Below the pieces are notes generated by a model. The model worked only from the letters and a program-made list of their open reading frames with translations, made no database searches and was not told the DNA's origin. From Alphaproteobacteria bacterium (GTDB lineage Bacteria; Pseudomonadota; Alphaproteobacteria; RF32; CAG-239), in contig JAFUSU010000024.1 in the NCBI GenBank assembly GCA_017467515.1, forward strand, positions 1-64,000: a stretch of 64,000 bases of DNA, in the 5' to 3' direction. Positions 23,413 to 31,671 of the stretch are shown piece after piece (the first letter of the stretch is position 1; each line of letters starts with the position of its first letter). Position numbers and translations under genes: made by a program.

Positions 23413-23430
23413 GGAGGCGTTTGTGCCTCC
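23413..23430 (-). terminator. Intrinsic terminator after the scaffold gene
   Basis: GGAGGC (23413-23418) pairs with GCCTCC (23425-23430), followed on the minus strand by ATTTTTT. It separates scaffold from capsid transcription. Confidence 0.75.
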
Positions 23431-23444
23431 GGTTAAACAATGCT

Positions 23445-24083
23445 TTATCTGCCGCGTTTCCGTGCGATAAAGCCCGAAACGTCCTCATCGTCAGTGCTGC
23501 TGCCGCCACTAACGCCGGAGTAATCCGTGTTAGTTTTACCAAGCAGCATTAACATACTGAGTGCCGCCTCCACTCCGATACACTCGGAGATTCCCCTCAA
23601 AGCGTCGTCGTTGATTTTCATTAACTCAGCGCCACGCTTAACCAAACTTTCATTTGCCTTAAAGTTCTCGCCCCACGCGCCGGTAACGCGCTGTAATTCG
23701 GCTGCATATTGTTCTTTTTCGGCTTTATCTTCCGCCTCAATCTGCGCCTGCAATTTCTCAGCAACGTTTTTGGCGGCAATCTTGTCTAATTGGCAAGAGT
23801 GCAGAAAGTTTGCTAAATTCTTTTGTTCGTCTGTTTCCATAGGCAAGCCGTAACCGCTTGCGTCGTCAGGATAACCGCACGCCTTACGGAAAGCTAAAAC
23901 CGCCTCTGCGTCATTCTCGTCAGGATAAACCAAACCCCCAGCGTCTTTGTCGTCGGGGGTTTCGTTTTTCGGATTTTCAGGTGTTTGCGGTGTTTGCTGT
24001 TCCTTATTGTCTGTGTTTTCAGGCGTTGCAGGATTTTCTGCCGGATTGTCGTTTTCCGGCGTTTCGTTATCTAAATCAGCCAT
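23445..24083 (-). CDS. Capsid scaffolding protein
   Basis: 212 residues. The first 65 are disordered and very acidic (Asn, Pro, Glu, Thr repeats such as ENPATPENTDN). A helical middle, about 95-150, contains KIAAKNVAEKLQAQIEAEDK, and the C-terminus is basic (FIARKRGR). Acidic start, coiled middle, basic capsid-binding end and position directly before the capsid gene are the hallmarks of T7 gp9-type scaffolds. Confidence 0.8.
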   Translation of the reverse strand: MADLDNETPENDNPAENPATPENTDNKEQQTPQTPENPKNETPDDKDAGGLVYPDENDAEAVLAFRKACGYPDDASGYGLPMETDEQKNLANFLHSCQLDKIAAKNVAEKLQAQIEAEDKAEKEQYAAELQRVTGAWGENFKANESLVKRGAELMKINDDALRGISECIGVEAALSMLMLLGKTNTDYSGVSGGSSTDDEDVSGFIARKRGR

Positions 24084-24086
24084 ATA

Positions 24087-24368
24087 TTAAGCTCCTATTT
24101 TATAGTGTTTTATGATTTGTTCGACCGGCGTGTTGATAAAATATTCAATTCTTTGCAACACTCTTGCGCAGCCGGTTTGGATTAAGACCTTGTTAATATC
24201 AAGGTCGGTTGTTTTGCCGCTTAAATCCGTCGGGATACTCAGCGCGCAAAACGTGCGCAAATCTTCAAGCACGATTTTGTTTTCTTCGGCAAATTTCACA
24301 TATCCGTCTTTTAAGGCGGACACGGTTGCCTCTAATTCAATTTGTGCATTTTTTGGTAACTCAGGCAT
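24087..24368 (-). CDS. Hypothetical head-module protein, 93 aa
   Basis: A soluble helical protein with no recognised family. It lies between portal and scaffold with only a 3-base gap to the scaffold gene, so it is co-translated with head genes. It could be a head-assembly accessory; I cannot say more. Confidence 0.6.
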   Translation of the reverse strand: MPELPKNAQIELEATVSALKDGYVKFAEENKIVLEDLRTFCALSIPTDLSGKTTDLDINKVLIQTGCARVLQRIEYFINTPVEQIIKHYKIGA

Positions 24369-24381
24369 ATTAAACTCCTAT

Positions 24382-26103
24382 TTATGTTATATTTGCCAAT
24401 CGATTGCTATATCCGGCACTGACGCCTGCTGCCACATCGGCAACACCGGTATTAACAGGCTGCATAGCTGCTGCCTCTTGTTCCAATTCTTGTGCTTTTT
24501 CTTTGGCGTCATTATAATCCGCCTCGCTCAGCAAATGATCTGCCGGCATGCCGTTAGCGCGTGCCATTGTCTGAACACATTGATACGGCTTAAAAGCAAG
24601 AGCAATATGCGGCTCAAAAGCAGACAAAGCCGTCGCCGCCTGCATTGTGGTTGCAATACCGTTGGCTTTGATAAGTTCTTGCGCTTTATGCTGCTCGCCC
24701 TCGTATTGAATAGAACAATAAGGATCGCCTTTTTCGCGTAACTCTTTTAAGGCGGTCGGCATGGTGCTAAAGTCGATTTTATTTTGACGTTCCAAAATAT
24801 CGAGTTCACGCATAACCATTGGACTTAACAGCTCATTTTCAATCGGGAAAACATTGATTGACATTAACATCGCACGTTCCATTGCGCGCTGATTTATTTC
24901 TGTCGCCGTCATCTTGCCCTCTTGATAATACATCATATAGAGCGGCACGAGGTAAAAATCCTCAATTCCTTTGGTTATCAGTTCCTCCAAATCAACACCG
25001 AGGTTAACATTATCGCCGGTACGCAGCGGCTTTAATAACTCATTGCCGTCATTGTCTAAAGTTCCCGGCATGATAGCACCAGCAATTGGCATTAAACCGC
25101 CAAATGCTGCGTCAAGTCTTGCGAGCAACGGCGGATCAACAGCCTTTTCTGCACCCTCGATAACGGATTTGCGCATACGTTGCAGCATTTGAATATCCGG
25201 CATCGCCTGTAACGACGGAGAATTTGAATAAATATCATAATCAAGCGGACGGTAACGTGTCAGCATATACGGACAACTAAAGAAATGCTGCGTTTCTAAA
25301 ATAACCGGTTCTTTGGCGTCATTTAAAATCAAATATCCTTTATAGCGATATTTAATAATCTTTTTATTGCCGTCAGCCGTACTGATTGACATTGCATTTT
25401 CGTCGATTTCCTTGTTGCTCATTTTATAAACAACGTGCAACAAATTTAATTCGCGTAATTTATCTTTTTCGCAGCGCTTTTGCAATTCGTCAGGGATAAC
25501 GCTTTTAGGATCAATTCCTTTATCGCGCAGATTTTCAAAAACCTCCCAAGCCGGCTTAACAATCTTACGAAAGCATTTTTTAATCGTAATACGGTCAGAA
25601 TACAAAGAGGCATAAAAGTCCTTAAGATTAACCGCCTCGTAACTCATACCGTCGCCGTCGCGGTCTTCGTCCACAAACATTGCACCCAAACCGATGACGC
25701 CGTAACCGTCATAAATTTTGATAATCGAGCGGTTAAATCCTGCTTTCGGACGGTAACGCAAATCATAAATTGTATCGGTAACGCCCTCGAGCCAGCTTGT
25801 AATATCCTGCTGCGATTGTAAGCTGCGCAAAGGCGCAACCAATCTATGCCAACGTTCATTCGGCGGCGTAACAGTTGATTGCATAGCCGCAACAAATTTT
25901 GGCAACGAGCGAGAGGCAACGGTTGAATAAAGTTCTTCGTTCCATATTTTCGTTGCTGAGTATTTGCGCGTAATAAAAGCATTTGCCGGATCAACCAACT
26001 CATAAAGACGCTGCCAAACCGCCTCAAGCGGCTTGCGCTTGTTTTCATAAGCTCGCTGTTCCTTTACAAATTCTCTTGCGATTTCTTTTTTGCTGTCTGT
26101 CAT
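24382..26103 (-). CDS. Portal (head-tail connector) protein
   Basis: 573 residues, close to T7 gp8 (536). It carries the pattern of the podoviral head-tail connector family: EFVKEQRAYENKRKPLEAVWQ cut as EQRAYENKRKPLEAVWQ at the start, ANAFI, WHRLVAPL, EGAEKAVDPPLLA and the late MTATEINQRAMER. Twelve copies would form the ring through which DNA is packed and ejected. The start at 26103 (MTDSKKEIARE) has GGAGGATAGT upstream; the longer in-frame reading lacks a ribosome site. Confidence 0.9.
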   Translation of the reverse strand: MTDSKKEIAREFVKEQRAYENKRKPLEAVWQRLYELVDPANAFITRKYSATKIWNEELYSTVASRSLPKFVAAMQSTVTPPNERWHRLVAPLRSLQSQQDITSWLEGVTDTIYDLRYRPKAGFNRSIIKIYDGYGVIGLGAMFVDEDRDGDGMSYEAVNLKDFYASLYSDRITIKKCFRKIVKPAWEVFENLRDKGIDPKSVIPDELQKRCEKDKLRELNLLHVVYKMSNKEIDENAMSISTADGNKKIIKYRYKGYLILNDAKEPVILETQHFFSCPYMLTRYRPLDYDIYSNSPSLQAMPDIQMLQRMRKSVIEGAEKAVDPPLLARLDAAFGGLMPIAGAIMPGTLDNDGNELLKPLRTGDNVNLGVDLEELITKGIEDFYLVPLYMMYYQEGKMTATEINQRAMERAMLMSINVFPIENELLSPMVMRELDILERQNKIDFSTMPTALKELREKGDPYCSIQYEGEQHKAQELIKANGIATTMQAATALSAFEPHIALAFKPYQCVQTMARANGMPADHLLSEADYNDAKEKAQELEQEAAAMQPVNTGVADVAAGVSAGYSNRLANIT

Positions 26104-26104
26104 A

Positions 26105-26455
26105 CTATCCTCCAAGTGTGTCGGAGGTAGAAAGCATATTGCCACCGCTATTGCGATTTTTGCGCCGGCGAGAGATATATGTGCCGACGCTATCCTCATC
26201 GTTTGTCGGTTTTTCAGAGGTTGAATCGACAGCCTCCGTCGTTCTGCCGCTATCGGTTATTTCCGAGGCTTTAGCAAGTGCTTTTTGCTCAGGTGTCGGC
26301 TCGTCATTTTGCTTTTGCTGTTTTTGCAACCAAGCCTTAAACAAGCTGCCTCGTTTGAACAGCTTGCTAAAACGCCGATGGAAAAATGTGTTCCTAAATA
26401 ACTTCGGATCAGATTTTGCCTCACTCAACAAATCGATAATACTTTTGATAGCCAT
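26105..26455 (-). CDS. Small head-region protein, paralogue C of three
   Basis: 116 residues. The basic N-terminus (FFHRRFSKLFKRGSLFKAWL) precedes a shared block (EITDSGRTTEAVDSTSEKP) and a C-terminal tail (YISRRRKNR ... LSTSDTLGG). The shared block and tail recur in the neighbour at 26457 and, more weakly, at 26864. It ends one base before the portal start. No known family. Perhaps minor capsid or injected proteins, but this is only inferred from position. Confidence 0.65.
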   Translation of the reverse strand: MAIKSIIDLLSEAKSDPKLFRNTFFHRRFSKLFKRGSLFKAWLQKQQKQNDEPTPEQKALAKASEITDSGRTTEAVDSTSEKPTNDEDSVGTYISRRRKNRNSGGNMLSTSDTLGG

Positions 26456-26456
26456 A

Positions 26457-26858
26457 TTACCCCCCTAAAATGCTTGATGTTCCCAAAGTAGATGAGTTTT
26501 CACTCATCGGCGCACCGCGTTTTTTGCGGCGGTTGCGCAAGTCATTGATATACATGCCAACATCATTGCTTGCATTTGCCGGTATATTGGTTGTGTTATC
26601 AGCAACATATTTGTTTAAGTTTTCCGGTGTTTCTTCTTTGTTTTCCGCTGGTTTTTCAGAGGTTGAATTAACGGTATCGGTTGTTTTGCCGCTGTCCGTA
26701 ATTGCCGAGGCATTAGCAACAGCTTTTTGTTCTTCCTCTTGTTTCTTTTTATCGTCAGATGAACTGCCGCCTTGCCCTGTTAAGGACGCCAGCCAGTTAT
26801 TTGCCGCTTGCACGCCTTGAAATTTTGCGATTTTGATATATGCGGATTTAATACTCAT
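26457..26858 (-). CDS. Small head-region protein, paralogue B of three
   Basis: 133 residues with a helical start (KSAYIKIAKFQGVQAANNWL), a charged linker, the shared block AITDSGKTTDTVNSTSEKP and the tail YINDLRNRRKKR ... TLGTSSILGG. DNA identity to the 26105 gene is visible along the shared block, which points to a recent tandem duplication. Gap of one base to the next gene. Function unknown. Confidence 0.65.
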   Translation of the reverse strand: MSIKSAYIKIAKFQGVQAANNWLASLTGQGGSSSDDKKKQEEEQKAVANASAITDSGKTTDTVNSTSEKPAENKEETPENLNKYVADNTTNIPANASNDVGMYINDLRNRRKKRGAPMSENSSTLGTSSILGG

Positions 26859-26863
26859 TTTTC

Positions 26864-27319
26864 TTAAACTCCTAAAGCTGATATGCCGGATAATCTATTG
26901 CGATCAATCTCGGCGGTTGATGTTTTATTATTGGTTGACGCTCTTGAACGACGGCGTTGACGTTGGCGTGTATCAGCCACATAAGCTGCCAAGCTGTCTG
27001 CGTTTTCCGTTGTCTGCGTCATAGGGATTGCTGAATTGTCTTTTTTTGTGCCGAGCACAGCGTCAACCGCGTCCGAGGTATTGATATTAACAACACCGCT
27101 TTTGCGATTAGTTAAATCCACCGTGCCGGCGGTTGCCACATTGCCGGCATTTGCCGCCATGTTCGTAAATTTTTTAACCGCGCCCTTAAAGTCGCCGGTT
27201 GCCATTTTAGCCGTGCCGCTAACCGCATTTTCGATTGCTTTACCGCTTGACTTAAAAACATTAACCGCTGCCTTTGTAACGCTCTTAAAGGCTTTTTTAA
27301 GTGTTTTTCCCAAACTCAT
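26864..27319 (-). CDS. Small head-region protein, paralogue A of three
   Basis: 151 residues. The N-terminus is basic and amphipathic (SLGKTLKKAFKSVTKAAVN), followed by an Ala/Gly/Val-rich part and the tail AYVADTRQRQRRRSR ... SGISALGV, which shares the Y-x-x-D-x-R-x-R-R pattern with the next two genes. ATG at 27319 has AAAGGA 8 bases upstream. It lies 14 bases behind the terminase gene. The amphipathic start could touch membrane or capsid; function unknown. Confidence 0.65.
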   Translation of the reverse strand: MSLGKTLKKAFKSVTKAAVNVFKSSGKAIENAVSGTAKMATGDFKGAVKKFTNMAANAGNVATAGTVDLTNRKSGVVNINTSDAVDAVLGTKKDNSAIPMTQTTENADSLAAYVADTRQRQRRRSRASTNNKTSTAEIDRNRLSGISALGV

Positions 27320-27333
27320 TTGCAAAATCCTTT

Positions 27334-28824
27334 CTACTTTTTATTGTAAAAAAAAGTTTGATATTGCTGCGTTTGGTTTGGAAAAACGCCGTTAATATCA
27401 AACAACCTAGCCAGCGCATCAATCATATCGTCATGATTAACCGCCGGATATTTCATGTATTCGTCGTCGATAAGCATTTGCACAAAGTCCTTTTGCTCGC
27501 CGTCGACGGTCAGCATTGGCAGCCTTGTCGGAAAAAAGATTTTTCCTTGCTCAAAAAGCGGCTGCAATCGCTCAATTCTTTGTTTCTTTGCCATTTGTCC
27601 GCCGAGCTTACAGATATTAAAGCGATAATGCCTTAAATCCATTTCGGCAGAAATATGCTCACTGTCTGCTTGCTGTCCGTAACTCTCATACCAAACGGCA
27701 TTGGGCTTATATTCCTCAACGAGCTTAAACAGCCAATTGGTGCGCTCGGACAAATTTAATCTGTCGCGGACACCGTCAATCAAATAATAATTACCGTCCC
27801 GACCAAAGCCTAAGACGATCATGACGGTATAGTCGCTTTTTTTATTATTGGAGCTTGCCGGATCGACAACAATATAACGATTCATTGTTTCCCAGCCTTT
27901 GCCGTCATAATATTTCAGCCACTCCGGCGCAAAATATCGGTTATTGGCAACGCTCGGATCTAAGAGCATTTGCGTGCCAAAGGTTGCTGCGCCCATTTCG
28001 ATACGTTTTGTCGCTAATTCTTCCGGCGGCAGAAAGACAGACGTTTCAAAGTCAGCCGGATCTGTCATTGCCGGATAGATACGCGGTTCAACGCTACCCT
28101 CTTTAATCAGCTCATTATATGTATCGTTATACGCATAGAATGTGCCAATCATAATGCGCTGAGCACCTTTGCTGCCGAGATTCAGACTCATACGAAAAGC
28201 AGCGGTCGTCTTTAAGATTTGTTCCGGCGTTGACACACTTTCTAACGTTACCAAATCGTCATAAATCAAAACGTCAAAGTGCATACCTGTCGGCTGTCCC
28301 TCAACTACACCGCAAGCCTCTACCGTCATCTCTTTGCGTGTTGTGGTGCGATTAACGCAAATCTTATCCTCCGTCCACTTAATGCTTTGTGTTTCCGGTT
28401 TTTCGTAAAATATATCCGGAAACAAACCTTTAAGCAGATCGTTGCTTTCAAAAGTATTTTTAATCTGTCGCACAAAACCTTTTGCAATCGGCAATTTATG
28501 CGAAAAAATCCCGATTGTTATTTCGGGATTATTGATAATTAAAAAAATCGTATGTGCGTACGTTATAATCGTACTCTTAAAATGTCCGCGCGCCCACAAA
28601 TCTAAGTGTCCGTACGGATCATCTTGAAATTCGCGGCAGCGGTCAAGCACCCACTGATTATTGGCAAACCAAACGCCTAAAACGTAAACAAGCAGAAAAA
28701 ACAAGTCATTTTTTGCCAGTGTCCGCCACGCTTGCACTTTCTCCTTTTCCGAGAGCGACGCTAAGTATTTTAGCAATTCCTGATATTGCCATATCGTTCG
28801 GGGCAATGTTAATTGTTCCGTCAT
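27334..28824 (-). CDS. Terminase large subunit
   Basis: 496 residues, the packaging ATPase and nuclease. The Walker A-like WARGHFKST lies near residue 78 and Walker B FDVLIYDD near 185; the nuclease domain starts with RYIVVDPASSNNKKSDYT (first catalytic Asp), and DDMIDALARL near the C-terminus supplies the last acidic pair. ATG at 28824 follows AAGGTGG; an upstream GTG at 28845 is less likely. It overlaps the small subunit gene by 119 bases. Confidence 0.93.
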   Translation of the reverse strand: MTEQLTLPRTIWQYQELLKYLASLSEKEKVQAWRTLAKNDLFFLLVYVLGVWFANNQWVLDRCREFQDDPYGHLDLWARGHFKSTIITYAHTIFLIINNPEITIGIFSHKLPIAKGFVRQIKNTFESNDLLKGLFPDIFYEKPETQSIKWTEDKICVNRTTTRKEMTVEACGVVEGQPTGMHFDVLIYDDLVTLESVSTPEQILKTTAAFRMSLNLGSKGAQRIMIGTFYAYNDTYNELIKEGSVEPRIYPAMTDPADFETSVFLPPEELATKRIEMGAATFGTQMLLDPSVANNRYFAPEWLKYYDGKGWETMNRYIVVDPASSNNKKSDYTVMIVLGFGRDGNYYLIDGVRDRLNLSERTNWLFKLVEEYKPNAVWYESYGQQADSEHISAEMDLRHYRFNICKLGGQMAKKQRIERLQPLFEQGKIFFPTRLPMLTVDGEQKDFVQMLIDDEYMKYPAVNHDDMIDALARLFDINGVFPNQTQQYQTFFYNKK

Positions 28825-29263
28825 GCGTATTTTCCACCTTACCACTCATATTAACGTCGACCTTATCGCCGTATTTTTTAGGACACATGCGCCCCATTAC
28901 CCAGCGGCGCGTATCTATTTGCAGCTTTGCTTTCATGACGCCAGCCTTACTGTCAACGTCAGCGGTGTCCGCTATCGTGATTATTTCATCAAACATTTTA
29001 TCCGCGCGCGCCTCGCACGCGTCCGCGTACTGTTCGCGAAATTCATCTTCATTCAACCATTGGCATACATTTGTCATCGGCAGCCCATGAATCCTGCAAA
29101 CTTCGCGCAAGCTCAATCCCTCACGGATTGCATTAAAAATCTTTTCGGCGGTTTCTTTTGTTTTCCAATCTGCTGCCGGACGACCGACTTTTTTATTTTC
29201 GGCTTTGGCTGCGCTTTTCTTTTTAACTGCCTTTTTTGCTTTGTTTTTCTTTTCTTGCGCCAT
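28706..29263 (-). CDS. Terminase small subunit
   Basis: 185 residues. A very basic Lys/Ala N-terminus (1-30) is followed by a helix-turn-helix segment (GLSLREVCRIHGLPMTNVCQWL, here in part: LREVCRIHGLPMTNVCQWL) and the family-typical KLQIDTRRWVMGRMCPKKYG. It would recognise the packaging site and stimulate the large subunit. It is the first gene of the late leftward block. The ribosome site is weak (GAGTTG). Confidence 0.9.
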   Translation of the reverse strand: MAQEKKNKAKKAVKKKSAAKAENKKVGRPAADWKTKETAEKIFNAIREGLSLREVCRIHGLPMTNVCQWLNEDEFREQYADACEARADKMFDEIITIADTADVDSKAGVMKAKLQIDTRRWVMGRMCPKKYGDKVDVNMSGKVENTHDGTINIAPNDMAISGIAKILSVALGKGESASVADTGKK

Positions 29264-29572
29264 TGTTTCAACTCTTATAAACAGCTTGCAGCACGCCGCT
29301 GGTTGAGGACGACGTGCCGCACGGAGCTTAATTGATTATTGTTCAGGGTTACCAAAACAAAAAAGCCAACCGTTTCGGCTGGCTTTGAAGAACAGGGACT
29401 AATACCTATTCTACAAAAATTTATATCAAAATCCGCGAAAAATGTAAAATGCTAAGATGTAAAATAATGTAAAATCTTGTAAAATAGCTTAAATACATTT
29501 TGCTAACTCGTTGATTTTGTTTAGTTTTATATTTGTTTTATTATCCTTTTTTTATAACATAGACAAAATATA
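29264..29572. other. Intergenic control region with TGTAAAAT repeats
   Basis: No gene here. It contains a terminator (29364-29384) and four TGTAAAAT boxes at 29443, 29458, 29468 and 29478 with 15, 10 and 10 bp spacing. One-turn spacing of the last three suggests that a protein binds on one face of the helix. Possible roles are a late-promoter activator site, a replication origin or a packaging site; sequence alone does not decide. Confidence 0.5.
29364..29384 (-). terminator. Terminator between early and late leftward genes
   Basis: AGCCAnCCG pairs with CGGnTGGCT (29364-29372 with 29376-29384, one wobble) and the minus strand continues with six T. It would stop early leftward transcripts before the terminase genes, so late genes need antitermination or their own promoter in the 29390-29570 region. 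Confidence 0.75.
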
Positions 29573-29962
29573 TTAGTCGCGAACGGTTGACAAAATCCGC
29601 AACAAACCGTTGTGTGCATAAAGCCGCAGCATTTGGCGTGTCTTATTATGCTTACGCTCGATCAACTTCCACGGCAGCGGTTTATCTTTGAGCCGCGCGC
29701 TCAAAATATCATACTCGAGGCGCGTTAGTATTGGAATCCAGTTTGCATCAATATACCAAAAGTCAGCAATATCAACCTGCGTCGGCGTAAATTTGCTTTC
29801 ACTTTCGACAATCTCATCGTCATTGGGTTGCGTAACAGCAAAATAATACAAACGATTTTTAGCTAATTCTGGACGTTTCGGATAAGGCAAAGCCGCCAAT
29901 GTTTCAAAATAGCGGTACAGTTCAACCTTTACGTCCTCAAGTTCCTTAATTTTTCTAATCAT
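29573..29962 (-). CDS. DUF6362-like HTH protein
   Basis: 129 residues. The order VELYRYFETLAALPYPKRP, then TPTQVDIADFWYI, then LTRLEYDILSARLKDKPLPWKLI and a final helix-turn-helix with R-x-x-L matches what I recall of DUF6362, small phage proteins of alphaproteobacteria with a sigma-region-4-like end. ATG at 29962 follows GGAGGGTTTGC, a strong site, which rejects the longer reading from 30238. As the last early leftward gene it could activate the late promoter just downstream; this is inference. Confidence 0.6.
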   Translation of the reverse strand: MIRKIKELEDVKVELYRYFETLAALPYPKRPELAKNRLYYFAVTQPNDDEIVESESKFTPTQVDIADFWYIDANWIPILTRLEYDILSARLKDKPLPWKLIERKHNKTRQMLRLYAHNGLLRILSTVRD

Positions 29963-30287
29963 GCAAACCCTCCGCAAGCACTTTTGTTGAAATATCGGCA
30001 GATAAGACAAGCCGCCCCATATCCTTGCCGAGCCAGCGCCGTGAGGCGTTAGCCGTAAGGCGCAATAAGCAAGGTTTACCTTGCGCACCAATTTGCGCTG
30101 GGGAAAGCGCAAATTTACCGAAATGTTTGCTTGTCCGCAGGCTTTGCGTCGGTAAGCCGTCAGGCTTGTCAGCAAAGGCGCGGATATAAGGCAAACATTT
30201 ATCCACAAAACGCGTGGATTTATCCACAAGTTTTGCAACCTTTTCCTTTTTCCCTAACAACCTTTTAACCTTTTCCCTAAATCTCAT
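29955..30287 (-). CDS. Hypothetical early protein, 110 aa
   Basis: A very basic protein (MRFREKVKRLLGKKEKVAK at the start) with an irregular second half. No family recognised. The end overlaps the next gene start by 8 bases, and the upstream AAAGG stands rather close to the ATG. The Arg/Lys content suggests nucleic-acid binding, unproven. Confidence 0.45.
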   Translation of the reverse strand: MRFREKVKRLLGKKEKVAKLVDKSTRFVDKCLPYIRAFADKPDGLPTQSLRTSKHFGKFALSPAQIGAQGKPCLLRLTANASRRWLGKDMGRLVLSADISTKVLAEGLHD

Positions 30288-30395
30288 AACCTTTAACCTA
30301 AAACCAAAATCCTTAACCCTTAAAACCCACAAACCTAAAAATATATTTTTATTATTTTCTTTTTGGTTCTTTTTCTTTTCTTTTTTTGCCGTTCA

Positions 30396-30533
30396 AACCC
30401 ACTGGGTTACGCTTTTACTTTTTGTGCAAAATTTGCCTCATTTTTGCTGTTTTTCGGCTTTTTGCACCCCACTGGGTTTATTTGGGTTTGTTTGGGTTTC
30501 AAAAATAACCCAAAACACCCCACTGGGTTATTT
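30396..30533. repeat. Three CCCACTGGGTT boxes and a hairpin
   Basis: The near-palindrome CCCACTGGGTT occurs at 30398, 30468 and 30519, and TTTGGGTTTG-like repeats lie between. AAAATAACCC (30502-30511) and GGGTTATTTT (30524-30533) form a 10 bp stem, on the minus strand ending in T residues. It lies in a 250 bp gene-free gap behind the gene at 30539. It may be a terminator plus a protein-binding array. Confidence 0.5.
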
Positions 30534-30538
30534 TGGGC

Positions 30539-30826
30539 TTATTCATTATTATTTTTTTTACGTCCTTTGCTTTTTTTACCGTTTTCCTGATTGCGTTTTT
30601 TAATCGCCTCATAACGGCGCGTGTTGGCGTCCATCGTTTGCTTAAAGCTAATAAATAATATTCTTGCTGCCGGCGATAAGGCGGACGTGTCAACGTTGCC
30701 ATTCATATTATAGTCGTGCATAGCTAAAAATGCCTCTTTGAATAACGCAGCGTCTTCGTTTCGCAATGCCTCAATACTTGCCGCCGGTACAACCCAGCCT
30801 TTTTTCTTTTCTGTTTCCTCAACCAT
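30539..30826 (-). CDS. DUF6291-like phage protein
   Basis: 95 residues. The sequence around FKEAFLAMHDYNMNGNV, LSPAARILFISFKQTMDANT and RYEAIKKRNQENGKK follows the DUF6291 pattern, known from N-terminal regions of phage replication proteins and as short stand-alone proteins. The Lys/Asn-rich C-terminus is disordered. It may assist replication; no catalytic motif is visible. Confidence 0.6.
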   Translation of the reverse strand: MVEETEKKKGWVVPAASIEALRNEDAALFKEAFLAMHDYNMNGNVDTSALSPAARILFISFKQTMDANTRRYEAIKKRNQENGKKSKGRKKNNNE

Positions 30827-30844
30827 TTTTTTTGCTCCGTATAA

Positions 30845-31625
30845 TTATAAATTAAAGCTGCCTTGCGCGGCGTTGCTTTTGCCGTGCTTAACATTAAACT
30901 CTGCGAGCCGCGTGCGGATTATCTCCACATAACGCGGCTCACGCTCAATTACAATAAAACGTCTGCCGAGGTTGCGCGCCGCGACGGCGGTTGTGCCGCT
31001 ACCGGCAAACGGATCAAGAATTAAATCATTTTTATTGGTAAAATAGCGGATAAAAGGATATATCGCCTTAAGCGGCTTTTGTGTCGGGTGTTCCGTGCGT
31101 TCATTACCATTACAGACCGGTAGAAAAATATAATCCGGCTGCTGTCCGTTTTCGTAATTAAAAGTCAAAGCGCCGTCGGGTTTTTGCAGCATAACTGCAA
31201 CCTCCCAGCCGTTCATAAACTTAACTTTACGCGCTTGCGGTACAGGATTTTGTTTTATAAAAGCAAAATAGCCTTTACACTTAAATCCGTATTGTACCTG
31301 TAAATAATGAGAGAGAAAATTTACCCGATCTCGATCAAAGAAACAAACAAGCATACCCCCCCCCTCGAAGTTTAGGCACACACAAATCAACCCACCGCTT
31401 TGTAAACGTCATAAAATCGTCAAAACCGTCAAATCTATCCCACGCCCCAAAATCGTGCGAGATAGCTTTAGCTTTACCGAACTTCTGACGACCACCCGAG
31501 CGCGTTATTTTAGTGTCGTTAGCAATACCATACGGCGGATCGGTCAAAATCATATCGACCGCGCCATTTGGTACTTGTGCCAATAACTCAAAACAATCGC
31601 CCTGTAAAACCGTCATAAATGCCAT
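30845..31625 (-). pseudogene. DNA methyltransferase, frame broken at a G9 tract
   Basis: Two overlapping frames together make one beta-class amino-methyltransferase of about 260 residues. Frame one (31625-31335) has the catalytic DPPY at residues 29-32 and VPKLRGGG; frame two (to 30845) continues with MLVCFFDRDRVNF and has the SAM-binding motif DPFAGSGTT and RRFIVIEREPRY. The break lies exactly at nine C on the plus strand (31356-31364, nine G in the gene). With eight G the reading is continuous through R-G-G-G-M-L-V. The tract may be phase-variable, or an error of assembly. If expressed, it would methylate phage DNA, probably against host restriction. Confidence 0.85.
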
Positions 31626-31671
31626 ATCCTCAAAACAGGTGCGGTGGTGTTACCCACCGCCCTTGATTGTC

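Noticed and set aside
29963-30238. N-terminal extension of the DUF6362-like gene up to 30238
   Set aside because: It runs inside another gene and the strong GGAGGG site marks 29962 as the start.
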